DNA from: Paralithodes platypus
Taxonomy: Eukaryota > Arthropoda > Malacostraca > Decapoda > Lithodidae
Direction of reading: 5' to 3'
Assembly (NCBI GenBank): GCA_032716605.1
Contig: CM064492.1
Span: 50,859,766-50,923,765 of the forward strand
DNA: 64,000 nucleotides
Each line of letters opens with the position of its first letter. Position 1 is the first letter of the stretch. A program made the translations under genes and the position numbers. Below, in pieces: positions 47,468 to 59,729 of this stretch. A model generated the notes under the pieces. It saw only the letters and a list, made by a program, of their open reading frames with translations, was not told the origin of the DNA and ran no database searches.

Positions 47468-47569
47468 TTAAGTTCGCTACATTCGGACAAGTTAGCTGAA
47501 GGCAAGTTGGAGGCTTATCGTATACCCTGTCCAGTATAGGTAGGCCAATAATACCGACCCCCCCCCCCC

Positions 47570-47700
47570 CCCCAAACCTCTGCAACTCAAAATTAGCCGG
47601 AGCAAATGGGCTGCAAATCTTCACACCTATTCCTCGGGTTAACCTTCCCAGATGGTAAACATATTAGCTCGATTAGCCAAGTCGGTTTTTAGTTATGGAA
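47570..47700. mobile_element. MITE family 3, internal fragment
   Basis: CCTCTGCAACTCAAAATTAG, ACACCTATTCCTCGGGTTAA, TTAGCTCGATTAGCC, reversed relative to 46851. Preceded by a C-run (47558-47573). Confidence 0.65.
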
Positions 47701-47705
47701 GTTAC

Positions 47706-48071
47706 GGGGAAGCAGACCGTTTTTCTGGACCTCCTTTTCCCTCATGTTTAGCCCCCTTTTGGTTTAGATTATAAGACGTTCGGCCCATTAGTTTGACGAT
47801 TTTAACACTTTCGCCCCATTTCGTTGTCAATTTTAAGACCTTCCGCACCACTTAAGTGTCGATTATTTCCTGACGAGCGATAACCAGCCTGGCATTTTAA
47901 GAGGAACCGGCCTTCGGCCGGTACATTTTTCTACCGAAAAATGTACAAATTTATCTTGAAGGGAGGTCTAGGGGGTGTTTTTCTAAGCTTGATGGAGGTC
48001 TAGCGAGAAAACTAAGGAATATATGAATTAATAGACCAAAAAATAACAAACAAAAAACGGTCTGTCTCCCC
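47706..48071 (+). mobile_element. TTAA MITE family, best-preserved inverted termini
   Basis: Left end AGCAGACCGTTTTTCTGG; right end AAAAAACGGTCTGTCTCCCC: clear terminal inverted repeats. Contains the perfect GCCGGCCTTCGGCCGG-type palindrome and CATTTTTCTACCGAAAAATG. The flanks are TTAC and CTAA, so the TTAA has decayed. Confidence 0.88.
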
Positions 48072-48140
48072 TAAAGGTTCAAGAGTTCTATCCTACTTAT
48101 TTGGAACAGGGTATAGGTTTGGTTGCTCTACATTCTGTTA

Positions 48141-48496
48141 GGGGGGGGAGGGGGGGGGGGGATATTTGGTCCATTTATCTACTTATTTATTAAATGTTTA
48201 GTTTCCTCGCTGTATACCTCCAGCAAGCTTTAAAAAACACCGCTTAGACCCCCCCTTCGAGATAAATTTTGACTTGGCCGTAGATTGGTTCCTTCTAAAA
48301 TTACAGGCTTGCTCTCGCTCGCCAGGAAGAAATCGACACCTAAATGGCACGAAAGGTCCTAATATTGACAAAGAAATGGGGTGAAAAGGCTTAAAATCAC
48401 CAAACTAATGGGGAAACAAAAGTCATACAATTTCACGTATAGGGTTAAGCATGAGGGAGAAGGGAGTCCAGAAAAAAAAAACATCCCCCTCCCCCT
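48141..48496 (-). mobile_element. TTAA MITE family, copy
   Basis: G-run start, TTAA at 48497-48500. GCTTGCTCTCGCTCGCCAGG, ATCGACACCTAAATGGCACG. Confidence 0.85.
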
Positions 48497-48954
48497 TTAA
48501 GTTCGCTGGGCTCAAATAAGTTAGCTAAAGATAAGTTGGAGGCTTATGCTAGACTGTACTTGTTCGCAGCACTCTTTTTCGCGTCTTATGACTTTGGAGC
48601 CTGTGATGGATGAGTAGCCCAACCTGATACACAAGAGCTATATTGCACATTATCCAGGTTACCACATTTCACGCCTTCAGATGGAAAAACAAACTAAGAA
48701 AAGCAATAAAGAAGAAATAAGAGGAACCAAGAAGAAAGAAGGAGGAAAAGAAAAACTGAGGAAATGAGAAAAACACATAGCATACTGCTCATTGAGAATG
48801 AAAGAGCACGACAATAGAAATCTAGAAAAGAAAAAAATAAAAAAATAAAAAAGGCGAAGAATAGCTAAGAAGAAAGACTCTCCTCTCGACTCTCTTCGAA
48901 AAGTAGATACGAGGAAACTTTGTAAAGGCTTGTCTCTTTTGGACACTGGCTGTT

Positions 48955-49190
48955 TGTTTGGTCTAATAATTAATTTATAATTTTTTATTTTTTTTTTAGT
49001 TTCCTCCCTAGACCTCCATCAAGCTTAGTAAAGCACCCCCTAGACCCCCTTCAAGAAAGATTTGTAAATTTTCGGTAGCAAATGTCCCGGCCAAAGGCCA
49101 ATTCCTCCTAAAATTACAGGCTCACTATCGCCCGCCAGGAAAAAATCGACACCTAAATGGCACCAAGAGTCCTAATATTGACAAAGAAAT
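48955..49190 (-). mobile_element. TTAA MITE family, truncated copy
   Basis: TTCCTCCCTAGACCTCCATC to TATTGACAAAGAAAT. It stops abruptly at an ATTATTAT/(TA)n run (49190-49232). Confidence 0.82.
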
Positions 49191-49344
49191 TACTATTATT
49201 ATATATAATTATATATATATATATATATATATAGTTTGCTCCCTAGACAATTATCTAGCTTACTTAACATTACTTAAAGTTCACCGTCTTGTATTTATCG
49301 TTTGGAGATGTTCAAGTACTATTGATCACGACTGTTAACCCCTT

Positions 49345-49420
49345 GAGGATTATGACACATTTTAACAATATATTCTGGCTATCATTAGAAGATAAACACA
49401 CAGTACCGTATATATACTGT
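49345..49420 (+). mobile_element. GTTAACCCC MITE family, left half
   Basis: GTTAACCCCTTGAGGATTAT (49335) then TCTGGCTATCATTAGAAGAT. The right half is absent. Confidence 0.65.
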
Positions 49421-49581
49421 ATAACTACAGTAATCCCACGCACACCCTAACATTCACACATACACCCACATGAGCATTATAATTAAATGCAACAAATCAA
49501 GCAATACCCCACGCATGGTTGCACACGGTAATGCAATACACAAAACTAATTATCTAACCTAACACCTTCATTAAATATAAC

Positions 49582-51379
49582 TGTTACGCTGGCCAGCTTG
49601 CCAGAATGTGCTCGTACTCGCTAGCGCTCGCCAGGGCAGAGAAATGGGCTATAATAATTGTAGAACGATGTTCTTTCTTTCTTAGTATTCATGTTGTCAC
49701 AGACAGATCAGTGGTGGTCTTTATTCTTGTCTGTGACACTTGGAAGTATTTTATATCAGTGATAGAGTATAAGATGTGTAGTGTGAAGTTAAGGAGAGAG
49801 AGAACGAAGGAGGCAGCGAGGTGGTAATATGTGCGGGTGTAGTACGTGTGCCTCCCTCGCTCGGGCGGAGGTTCCCACGCTCTTGATTGGTCGGCTGGCC
49901 TGGCGCGTCCTATGACGCTTGCTCTTCATGACTTAGTGGTCTGTGATTGGGTGCCGCCGTCCTAGTGTTAGAGCTGGGGGGGCACCTGCCCGCGTGTCTT
50001 CTTCAGAGCTTGGCATGGCGTGCTTGGTCCTAGACGTCCTTTGCAATCTGTCCCCAATCTAACCCCCTGTACTTCTGTTTCTCTCTCTGAACTTCTTCTT
50101 TTCCAATACTTCTCATCTTTATTCAATTACTTATCCCTTCTGGTTCTGCATACGACTTCCATAGTCGGCCAGTCGTATTACCAGCACCAGTTCTCGCATA
50201 TATGTTTTGCACTAGCTTTAGGGATAATTAGTCATAGTCCCATGAGTCATATTATCATTGGGTGCTTCTAATTATTGAGTTGTTCTTTCCTACTATTTAA
50301 TGCTAGACAGTGGAGGGTATCCTTGGTCGTTGTCTGAGTTATGTATGTGGCAAGTCAGAGCCTGTACGACTTCGACGGAGCTTAGGTTAGCCTGTAACCC
50401 TTGTGCATATTTTTCCTTTGCGAGTGTAGCAGCATACAAGCGAAGGGCTTTTGCCTACTCTTGCTCGTATGTTTGCTACCTCATTTTGTTGACCTTTGTG
50501 GAGTGCCAGGGCAAGACCAGATACTTGAGATCTGGACTTACCAAGAGAGCCTCCTAGTCACTTAACGTAACATAAGGAAAATCTGTTCAAGGGGAGACAG
50601 TAGGCTACGAGCATGCTTGCGCTCTGCCTAGCCTACTGGTACCTTTTATACCGCTGCTAGACTTTATTAGTTAGAAAGACAGCATTGTGTTTATTAACTT
50701 TAACTGTGTATGCTTTAGGAATTATTCACGTATTATTTTAGCCTAGGTTGATGCTTGGTGCACAACCCAGTATGGCTGTTACTTTGGCTAGGGAAGTACT
50801 GTTTTGAGTGGCTATTATTAGTGCTGACACAGAGTTGTTGCACTCCCTTGTTATATATTATGTATCATACTTATTGGTGTATTTAAGATACACGCTTTGG
50901 TGTCCTGCCCCTGCATTATTTCTGTTCTATATTAACGGGCATCTTAGAGCATCAGACGTTTTCAGAAGATTCCATATCTGTTTGCTGTAGGACTAGACTT
51001 TCAGTGATTTCATAGAGCATTGAAGAGTTTAGTGTTGAGTACAGACTCGCACTAAAGTTAACGTTAGCATATACTCCTTTATTAAATCTTGTTATAGTTT
51101 ATTCAAGCATTGTTATTACTTAAGAGCATTTTATTAACGTAAAGTACTCCTGTTGTGAGTAGGCTTTGCCGTCACCGGAAAGCCTTTGTAGAAGTGCACT
51201 AAAACCCAGTTAATTGATACCCGGTTATCCAGTAGATTAACTCAGGAGGGTTTTAAGTGTTTTGTTCACCGGCGTAATAGTTCGAGGGTTTGGAATTAGC
51301 ATACCGTTGTTGCAGATATAGCCTATCATCTAGTCCATTATTAAGTGCCCTTGTTTATTTCGTAGTGCCGGTCGTACCA
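49582..51379 (+). repeat. 5' LTR of the gypsy-type element
   Basis: Starts TGTTACGCTGGCCAGCTTGC; ends CCGGTCGTACCA. In the 3' copy the end is CGTAACA, the exact inverse of TGTTACG. Contains no convincing gene. Confidence 0.93.
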
Positions 51380-51381
51380 AA

Positions 51382-51396
51382 TGGCGACCTTAGACC
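51382..51396 (+). promoter_or_regulatory. Candidate tRNA primer-binding site
   Basis: TGGCGACCTTAGACC begins 2 bases after the 5' LTR. It starts with TGG, complementary to a tRNA CCA end. The tRNA species was not determined. Confidence 0.6.
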
Positions 51397-51626
51397 AGTA
51401 TATAGTGAACTGAATATTGCAGTTTTTTTTTTTGGAGAAATCTTATTGCCATTTGGGGTTGAATTTATTTCTCGCATTGTTGGCAGTGGACATTGTTTTG
51501 AAGATATATAGAACTTGTTGGAGTTTATTGGTGACCTAGTATTGCACTCAAGAACATCTTCGAATATTTTTTGGTGAATAAAGCTACGGGAGAGTTTGGC
51601 TACTTTTGTCTTGAGTTGAGAATTTT

Positions 51627-52994
51627 TTGTTGACTCCATCATGTCACTGGACGGGTCTGAGCATAGTGATGGCACAGTGCGAGACAGGCGAGGAGGTGGA
51701 GAAGGTGGAGTTGTTAAACGGCGTTCGGGTGGTGAACAATGAGGAGGATGCTCGGATTTTTTTGGAGGAGCCTGTGTCGGCGGACCGGGTGTCGGGGCTG
51801 GACCGGTACGGACTGCAGTGTGTAGCCACGGTCTTAGGGTTTCCCGGTACTAGCGGTTTGTCGAGAGGTGAGCTGGTTACCTGTGTGCTCGGTGGGGTGC
51901 ATGGGGCTTCGGGTGGAGCGGGAGCTGGGGCACCTTCGGCCCAGCCCCCATTCCACTAGACTCCTATCATGGCGCCCCCTCGGGCTCCGGAGCCGGGTAC
52001 GTTCCCGCAGGCCGATGCCCGCTGGCGGTTGCGTATGCTTCTAGGTGATTCACGGGGTGGGTCCCCAATAGTAGCACCCCCTCCTCAGGGTTTATCTTCT
52101 GAGATGTTGTTTCAGCTCGAGCTCGCCAAACTTCAGCAGCAGGAGCGACAGGCTAAGCATGAGGCTGAGCTCGAGCAGTGAAAGCATGAGGCTGAGCTTG
52201 AGCAGCGTAGGGCTGAGCTCGAGCTCAAGCAGCGAGAGGTTGAGCTTAAGTTTGAGTCTGAAAGGTATTGTGCCGATGTTGATATAGAGAAAACTCGTGT
52301 AGAGGTGACAAGGAACCGTGTCGTCCAGGGGGGTCGAGCCCATGACCAGTCCCTGTCGCATCTACTAAAGTTGGTCCCAGTGTTTGATGAGTTAGTAGTT
52401 ACCGAATTTTTTCTTCGGTTCGAGAAAAAGTGCCAGGAGCACCAATGGCCCGAGGAGAAGTGGGCAGCCCTTGTTTCGTCACGTTTGACGGGGAAAGCAC
52501 TCAAGGCGTATGATGCTTTGCCCTTAGATTCCTGCGTGAATTATGAGGCGTTGAAAGAGGCTGGCCTGAGGGCGTATGAGTTGCAGCCAGAGACCTATAG
52601 GCTAAAATTTAGAGCTGTTCCCAAGAGAAAGGAGAGTACTTTCCAGGAACACGCTAGAGAGCTGTCAGATGCATTTGAGAATTGGTTAAGATCGGAGATG
52701 GCAACTACTTTTGATGCAGTGAAACAATTAGTGTTCTTAGAGCAATTTTTTAAATGTACTGGCAGTGACTCGACTCTTAACCTGAAAGAAAAGCAACCAA
52801 AAACTCTGCAGGAGGCGGCTGAGCTGGCTGACCTCAGGTTGTCATTGATTCGTGGGTGCGGGTCTGCACAGAGAGCTGAGGCAGGTAACAAGGGGCGTAC
52901 CCCCCCCCCCCCCCCCGAATTAATGACACAAATAATTATCCATTTAAGAGTACTGTTGCCAATTATGATCCCAAGTCGAAACCCTACCCGTTAA
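51627..52994 (+). pseudogene. gag: Gag polyprotein (matrix/capsid part) with two stops
   Basis: One frame is readable from 51627 to 52994 with in-frame stops at 51957-51959 (TAG) and 52179-52181 (TGA). It contains a Glu/Leu/Lys-rich coiled-coil segment (QQQERQAKHEAELEQ, then ELELKQREVELKFESER) followed by a capsid-like region (LLKLVPVFDELVVTEFFLRF, EKWAALVSSRLTGKALKAYD, YRLKFRAVPKRKESTFQEHA). That region resembles the SCAN-like capsid of gypsy gags in its F..FE......W......L...L.GKA..A......D pattern. It would form the particle shell. The frame is lost at a C-run (52899-52916), a likely slippage site. The true start could be the ATG at 51642 in another frame. Confidence 0.8.
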
Positions 52995-53041
52995 AGAAAG
53001 GCCAGGGCCCTTACCCACCTCAGGGGAAGTCCAAGAGTGAA

Positions 53042-53923
53042 GTGGAATGTTTCAAGTGTCATAAGAAGGGGCATATTGGGCGCCCATGTCCGAGCGCACC
53101 GCCTACAACAGTGGTGTTACTAGTGAGCAACATTGGCGTGTCTTTCAGGTCTTCCGCGTTTGCCCGGGGTAAACAGTCGGTTGCAAAGTCACCGCCGGTG
53201 CAGAAGCAGCAGGAGGGCTCGTCACCCGTCCGAGATGTTTTTTGTGGTCATAGGGGGCACGGCACTGTGAGGTGGGCTGGTGTGGAGCATAGGCTTGAGT
53301 TGTTGCGTGATACGGGCGCTTCCCAGACACTTGTCAAGAATTTCACTGGCAAGCCTAGTAACGTGGCTCGGGTTGTGGTGGTTCAAGGCATCAATACTAC
53401 GCGGTCTTACCAGCTGGTCAGAGTAGAGCTTGAGGTGGACGGTGTGACACGAGAGTTGGATGTGGGGGTTGTGGAGAAGTTGCCAGTTGAGGGGGTCGAC
53501 CTCCTTCTCGGTAACGACTTTGCTGTGCTCACTTCCGAGGTTCCACCCTTAGTCGTTGCCGAGAGGGCGGCCGACACGAGTAGGGAGGGGCAAGAGGGGC
53601 TCGAGAGTTCTCAGTCCGCTCAGGTGTCACAGCCCAGTACCCAGGCTTCAAACCAGCGGAGGAAGGGTCGGAAGGAGAAAGTCGAGGCTGGTGGTCGGGT
53701 TGAGAGTTTGGACCCAGCGACACTCCTTGGTGACTCGGTACTTGCACCAAAGTTGAGCTCCGGGGTGGCCCCAGAACCTGTCCCCCCTAGTGAAATGGTA
53801 CGGCGTGATGGCACTCCGCGACAGAGTAGTTCCCAGGCGAAGCAGGCAAGGCTTGAGCAGCCCAGTATCGGGGGTGGCCACAAGTTGCTTCAGGAGCATT
53901 TCGATAGGTTGGCACCCTCCTGA
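53042..53923 (+). pseudogene. Nucleocapsid zinc knuckle plus aspartic protease
   Basis: The frame opens just after the C-run with YPPQGKSKSEVECFKCHKKG and gives a CCHC knuckle, CFKCHKKGHIGRPC (about 53048-53089), which binds RNA. About 80 residues later comes LLRDTGASQTLV (53305-53340) with the DTG catalytic triad of retropepsins, and VDLLLGNDF as the second conserved block. After residue 170 or so the sequence is a Ser/Gln/Lys-rich linker ending at TGA 53921-53923. A +1-type frame change between gag and this ORF may originally have been a programmed shift or may be decay at the C-run; I cannot tell. Confidence 0.85.
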
Positions 53924-54295
53924 TATATGTCGGTTGCAAGTAGAAGATCCTGGGCTTGAGAGTTGTGGGAACGGGGCTATTGAACTCGATGAGGACGGGG
54001 AAGCATGTCATGTGAACCTGTTAAAGGAGTTTGTGAGGCAACCACCTGGGCAGCCTACTGTCCCTGTGTTGGTCTGCAGTGGCCAAGGTGGAGAAGGAGA
54101 GGGGCGCAGTGGGGCACAGGTGGAGGAAAGTTGGGATTGTCATGTCTCGGCGGAGCAGTGGCGGGGGACACGAGTCAGGTGGCTGTGGAAGCGCTTGAGC
54201 ACCTGCCTGAGCAGCAGCGTGCAGCGATCCAGCCCCTGCTCGGTTCATACCCCACTGTTTGTGCTGAGCACCCAGGCCTCACAACTCATGCGGTG
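53924..54295 (+). pseudogene. Displaced integrase-end / pre-RT linker fragment
   Basis: In one frame ACHVNLLKEFVRQPPG (about 54000-54045) resembles the VNLLKPY block that ends gypsy integrases. In the next frame LEHLPEQQRAAIQPLLGSYP and EHPGLTTHAV resemble the linker just before RT. Frames change between them. This linker occurs again at 54800-54950, so one copy is a duplication or comes from a template switch. Confidence 0.5.
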
Positions 54296-54540
54296 CACGA
54301 TGTTCCGCTGGCAGGTCACTTGAGTGTTAGTAAACCGTTGGCCTCGTTGTTTCAGTGGTTCAAGGTGGGCGACGAGGCTTTGGCATGGTTGTCAGGTCAG
54401 GGTCGACCCATGGCTGCTAAGGGTGGTGGTCAGAATCAGGACATTGAGCAGATTGGTGAGGTTGGCTGGGGAGTGGATGCGCCCGGTCGTCGCATAGCCT
54501 CCCAATGCTGCTCTAGTCGAATGCAACAGCCCTACCATAG
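54296..54540 (+). pseudogene. Integrase remnant: N-terminal zinc region fused to C-terminal module
   Basis: HDVPLAGHLSVSKPLASLF (54296-54355) matches the AHD.P.AGHLG..KT..RL block of the HHCC zinc region. It runs directly into FKVGDEALAWLSGQGRP (54358), the F.VGD.VL.LLP...P start of the C-terminal GPY/F module, which ends APGRRIASQC. The whole DDE catalytic core (normally over 200 residues) is missing at the join near 54356. In this element the integrase pieces precede RT. Confidence 0.6.
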
Positions 54541-54799
54541 ACCGACTGTATCTGGCCGTGGCGCTGAAGGCGGTGATGCTGCGCCGGCAGGTGTAGTCAC
54601 AAGGAATGCGGGGGTGCACATGTACGGTATTGGCGGGGAAGCCTTAGCAATTATGAACTATGGGAGTGACTGCACAGGTGGTACAGATTGTCCCTCTCAT
54701 GACCTGGCTGTTCTAGGGACAAAGGTGGAGAAGGAGGGAGACTATAGTGTAGAAACTATGTTCCCGGCTGGGTTGTGGGAGGGCACTAGGCATGTTGTT

Positions 54800-55306
54800 C
54801 TTCGAGATAAGTTGCAACCTCTTGTTCCTAAGCGTCAAGAGAAGTTGTTTACTAGGCTGTGGCAGTACGTCCGCATGTTTGTTGATTCTCCAGGCCTGAT
54901 GTACGGGGTAGAACCCGACATGGAGGCTGGAGACAGTGCAAGGCTCAAATTGGCTCCCTACCGTATAAATCCTGCTCGACAGCCTGTTGTGAAAGCAGAG
55001 CTGGACTACATGTTGAAAAAGGGTCTGAGGGATAAGGGATATCGTGAGTGGTCGTTGCTAGTAACTTTGCAACCTGAGTTAAGTGGCAAGATCCGCGTTT
55101 GTGTTGATTGCAAGAGTGTTGGTGCATTATCCCTGACAGACGCCTATACCTTATTCAGAGTTGACGACCCCATAGACCGCATCGGGGCTGCCTCGTTTAT
55201 CACTAAGGTAGAAATAGTGAAAGGTTATTGGCAGGTCCCGTTGCCGGAAAGAGCGAAGAGAAGTGCCAGTCTTGTGATGGACTGGGCAGTTTATCAGTGT
55301 CAGGTG
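54800..55306 (+). pseudogene. Reverse transcriptase, N-terminal half
   Basis: The frame 54005-55483 contains a pre-RT linker (VDSPGLMYGVEPDMEAGDSA), then KLAPYRINPARQPVVKAELD, YMLKKGLRDKGYREWS, IRVCVDCKSVGALSLTDAY, FRVDDPIDRIGAASFITKVE, IVKGYWQVPLPERAKRSASL. These are RT blocks 1-4 of gypsy elements. In block 3 the usual catalytic Asp (TKIDL) reads TKVEI, an Asp-to-Glu change. The domain breaks off after AVYQCQVL, before the YxDD block, so no functional polymerase can be made. Confidence 0.85.
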
Positions 55307-55401
55307 TTGTTTTGCTGCCGGAACACAAGTTGGATGTGTGGCATGTTAAGGGCACTGATAATGTTATGGCTGATTGTTTGTCACGGGAGGGTGTGTCTTA
55401 A
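55307..55401 (+). pseudogene. RNase H C-terminal end and end of pol
   Basis: In a different frame from RT: LPEHKLDVWHVKGTDNVMAD then CLSREGVS and TAA at 55399-55401. The pattern ...V.HVKGTDN..AD.LSR marks the end of gypsy RNase H. Thus everything from RT block 5 to most of RNase H is deleted at about 55306. No integrase follows, which agrees with integrase lying upstream. Confidence 0.8.
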
Positions 55402-56305
55402 CACCTTACGAGCGGCCTATGCGGTTTATTTATATGTACCGCCCAGCGGGGTGTTTTTAGCCAAAATAGGGCTGTTTACGTGATCATTTTCATGCCTAAA
55501 TAAGACCCAGAACGTAAAACAAGAATCTATCCCTGAAAGGGCATAAACAGAGCTTTCGAATGACACCATAACGATCCTTTTATGATAGCTAGTTTTCTTG
55601 CAATAACCGCGCAACGCGAGTGCAAAAAGCATGTAATTAGGCACTTTCCCCATACAATTCCGTATATAGCGAGTGAGAGAGGGAGGGAGGAGGTGGGATT
55701 CATGTCAGTAGGTTCGCCGCGGTGGTCTGGAGCAGTCATACGCTCGCTACTCTCCTGCCACCACTTGTCTCTCTCTCTCAGCAACATTACGTGCTGAAAT
55801 TGCCACACGACCTATGTCGAGCGCCGCCACATAGTCCAGCTTTATTTAACTCGACTTATGTTGTGCGCCGACAGTTAAGGGTTAAGGAGCACCCTCGCCG
55901 TTCAGTCAGTGTTTGTTTGAGAGTGGAGAACAATTAGGCTTGCCCCTGTAGTGCAAAGCCGCCAATAACACTATTAAAAATAATACAAAAACCTCACCTA
56001 AAAACTCTTTCTTTTTTATAGTATATAAGTGCAGTATGTTACAGCAAGAATCTAAGACATCCTGTGTTTTTGTCTTAGTAAGCTAGGCTTGGTGAAGCTT
56101 GCTCGTTGAGCATAATATTGATAAGCTATACTATTATTTTGGGGAAGTGTTGTGTAGATTTTTTTTTATTTATAATGAAGTGTTTTCTGTTTGTGATTGT
56201 GCCTTGTTTTTACAACTTGGGGGAGTAGCTGGGTGAGGCGGGGGTGATGAGCATTCTGTCTGGTCAGATGTGGCGTTTACCTGAGGTTAAAACGTCCCAC
56301 ATCTT
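55402..56305 (+). other. 3' non-coding region of the gypsy-type element
   Basis: No envelope-like ORF. A frame at 55785-55937 (LPHDLCRAPPHSPALFNSTY) is open but unrecognised. Purine-rich and G-rich near the end. Confidence 0.5.
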
Positions 56306-56313
56306 GGGCGGGG
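56306..56313 (+). promoter_or_regulatory. Polypurine tract
   Basis: Mostly purine GGGCGGGG immediately before the 3' LTR, in the place where plus-strand synthesis is primed. One C interrupts it. Confidence 0.6.
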
Positions 56314-58256
<1,943 letters not shown>

Positions 58257-58426
58257 TCCCCTAGCAACGGTGTGTTTACCTGTACAAACGGTAATTATAC
58301 ATGCTTACGTGTATTGTTTCGTTTGTTCCGTCAATATAACTAAAACAATCCAGATGAAACTTAACCTAATCTACTGAACCTGGCCTACTTAACATATCCT
58401 AACACACTCTGTGTATAAGTACTTAT

Positions 58427-58791
58427 GGGGACACTGACTGCTTTTTAGGCCTATACATTCATTAATTCATAAATCTTTAGTTTCCTCGCTAGATATCCCT
58501 GAAACTTAGAAAAACATCCCCTTGACCCACCCTCAAGATACATTTGTACATTTTTCGGTAGAAAAATGTTCCGGCCGAAGACCAAAAAATTTCCCGGCCG
58601 AAGGCCGGTTCGCTATCGCTCGCCAGGAAAAAATCGACACCTAAATGGCAAGATAGGTCTTAACATTTATAACGAAATGGGACGAAAGGTCTTAAAATCG
58701 CCAAACAAATGGGCCGAACGTCTAAAAATCTAAAAAATAATGGGACTAAACACGAGGGAGAAAGGGGACCAGAAAAAACGACCGTCTCCCC
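58427..58791 (-). mobile_element. TTAA MITE family, copy
   Basis: Ends CGACCGTCTCCCC|TTAA (58792-58795); start GGGGACACTGACTGC after TTAT. Part of the central hairpin is duplicated (GTTCCGGCCGAAGACC then TCCCGGCCGAAGGCCGG). Confidence 0.88.
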
Positions 58792-58894
58792 TTAAAAACT
58801 GCATATACACTAAACTGTCGGATCAATCTACTTTTTCACATAAACCTACAATTGTTTTGAAATTTGTACCTACCCATGAACATACCAAACCTTG

Positions 58895-59385
58895 TACACA
58901 CACACACACATCGAAACACACTTATATACAACCAGAGACAAACACACACAAACCTGTACGTTGCCGCTAAGTGCTCATAAAGTCCCAAGATACACATACA
59001 CAAAAAACACACAGTTACATGCACAAATACACACACACACACACACACACACGGGCACAAACACACAGACATATCCACCCCAACACATGCAGACAGAGAC
59101 AAATACACACACATACACAGACAAACGAGTACCGAACTCCCCCCCCCCCCTCCCTCACACACACACACACATGCATTCAGCCACAGAGACAAACCGCAGT
59201 GCTAATACAGACAAAACAGGGGGTATGCAAATGACGTTAATTCTAGGGCCAAACAAACACCAAAGTAATCATCCGAGGTGAGAGAGGACGAGTGTGTGTG
59301 TGTGTGTGAGAGAGAGAAAGAGAGAGTGTGTGTGTGTGTTTGAGAGAGAAAGTGTGTGTGGGGGGGGAGGGGGGGGGGGGTTGGT
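58895..59385. repeat. CA- and GT-rich degenerate microsatellites
   Basis: ACACAC-rich tracts at 58897-59180 with a C-run at 59140-59150, then (GT)n/(GA)n/G-run at 59293-59380. No gene. Confidence 0.9.
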
Positions 59386-59729
59386 CTTGGCGGTGCCTGG
59401 TGTGAACAGGGATCCAGCAGTCCTCTATTTTCATCAATATCTTCGAAAGTAGTGAAGATACGGTACACTGACTTTACCTAGATAAACATCGATAACCCGC
59501 GGTGGTTGTGAAACTATCTGGAATTAATTTAGGCTAGTGATTGTCGAAATATTAGCGAAAACATGATACCCTATCCTGCCGTCTCGCCTTGACAGTCCGC
59601 ATCATCTGCTGGTTACCAAACGAACTACTATTCACAAAACTACCACTACCGGTACCCCCACCATTATTATATAATTATCAGTGACTTGCATTTGTACCTT
59701 AAATAGTATAGGCATATGTAGGTAAATTA

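Noticed and set aside
53529..53899. Several antisense frames across the protease-pol region
   Set aside because: They oppose recognised CCHC, protease and integrase signatures and have no homology of their own.
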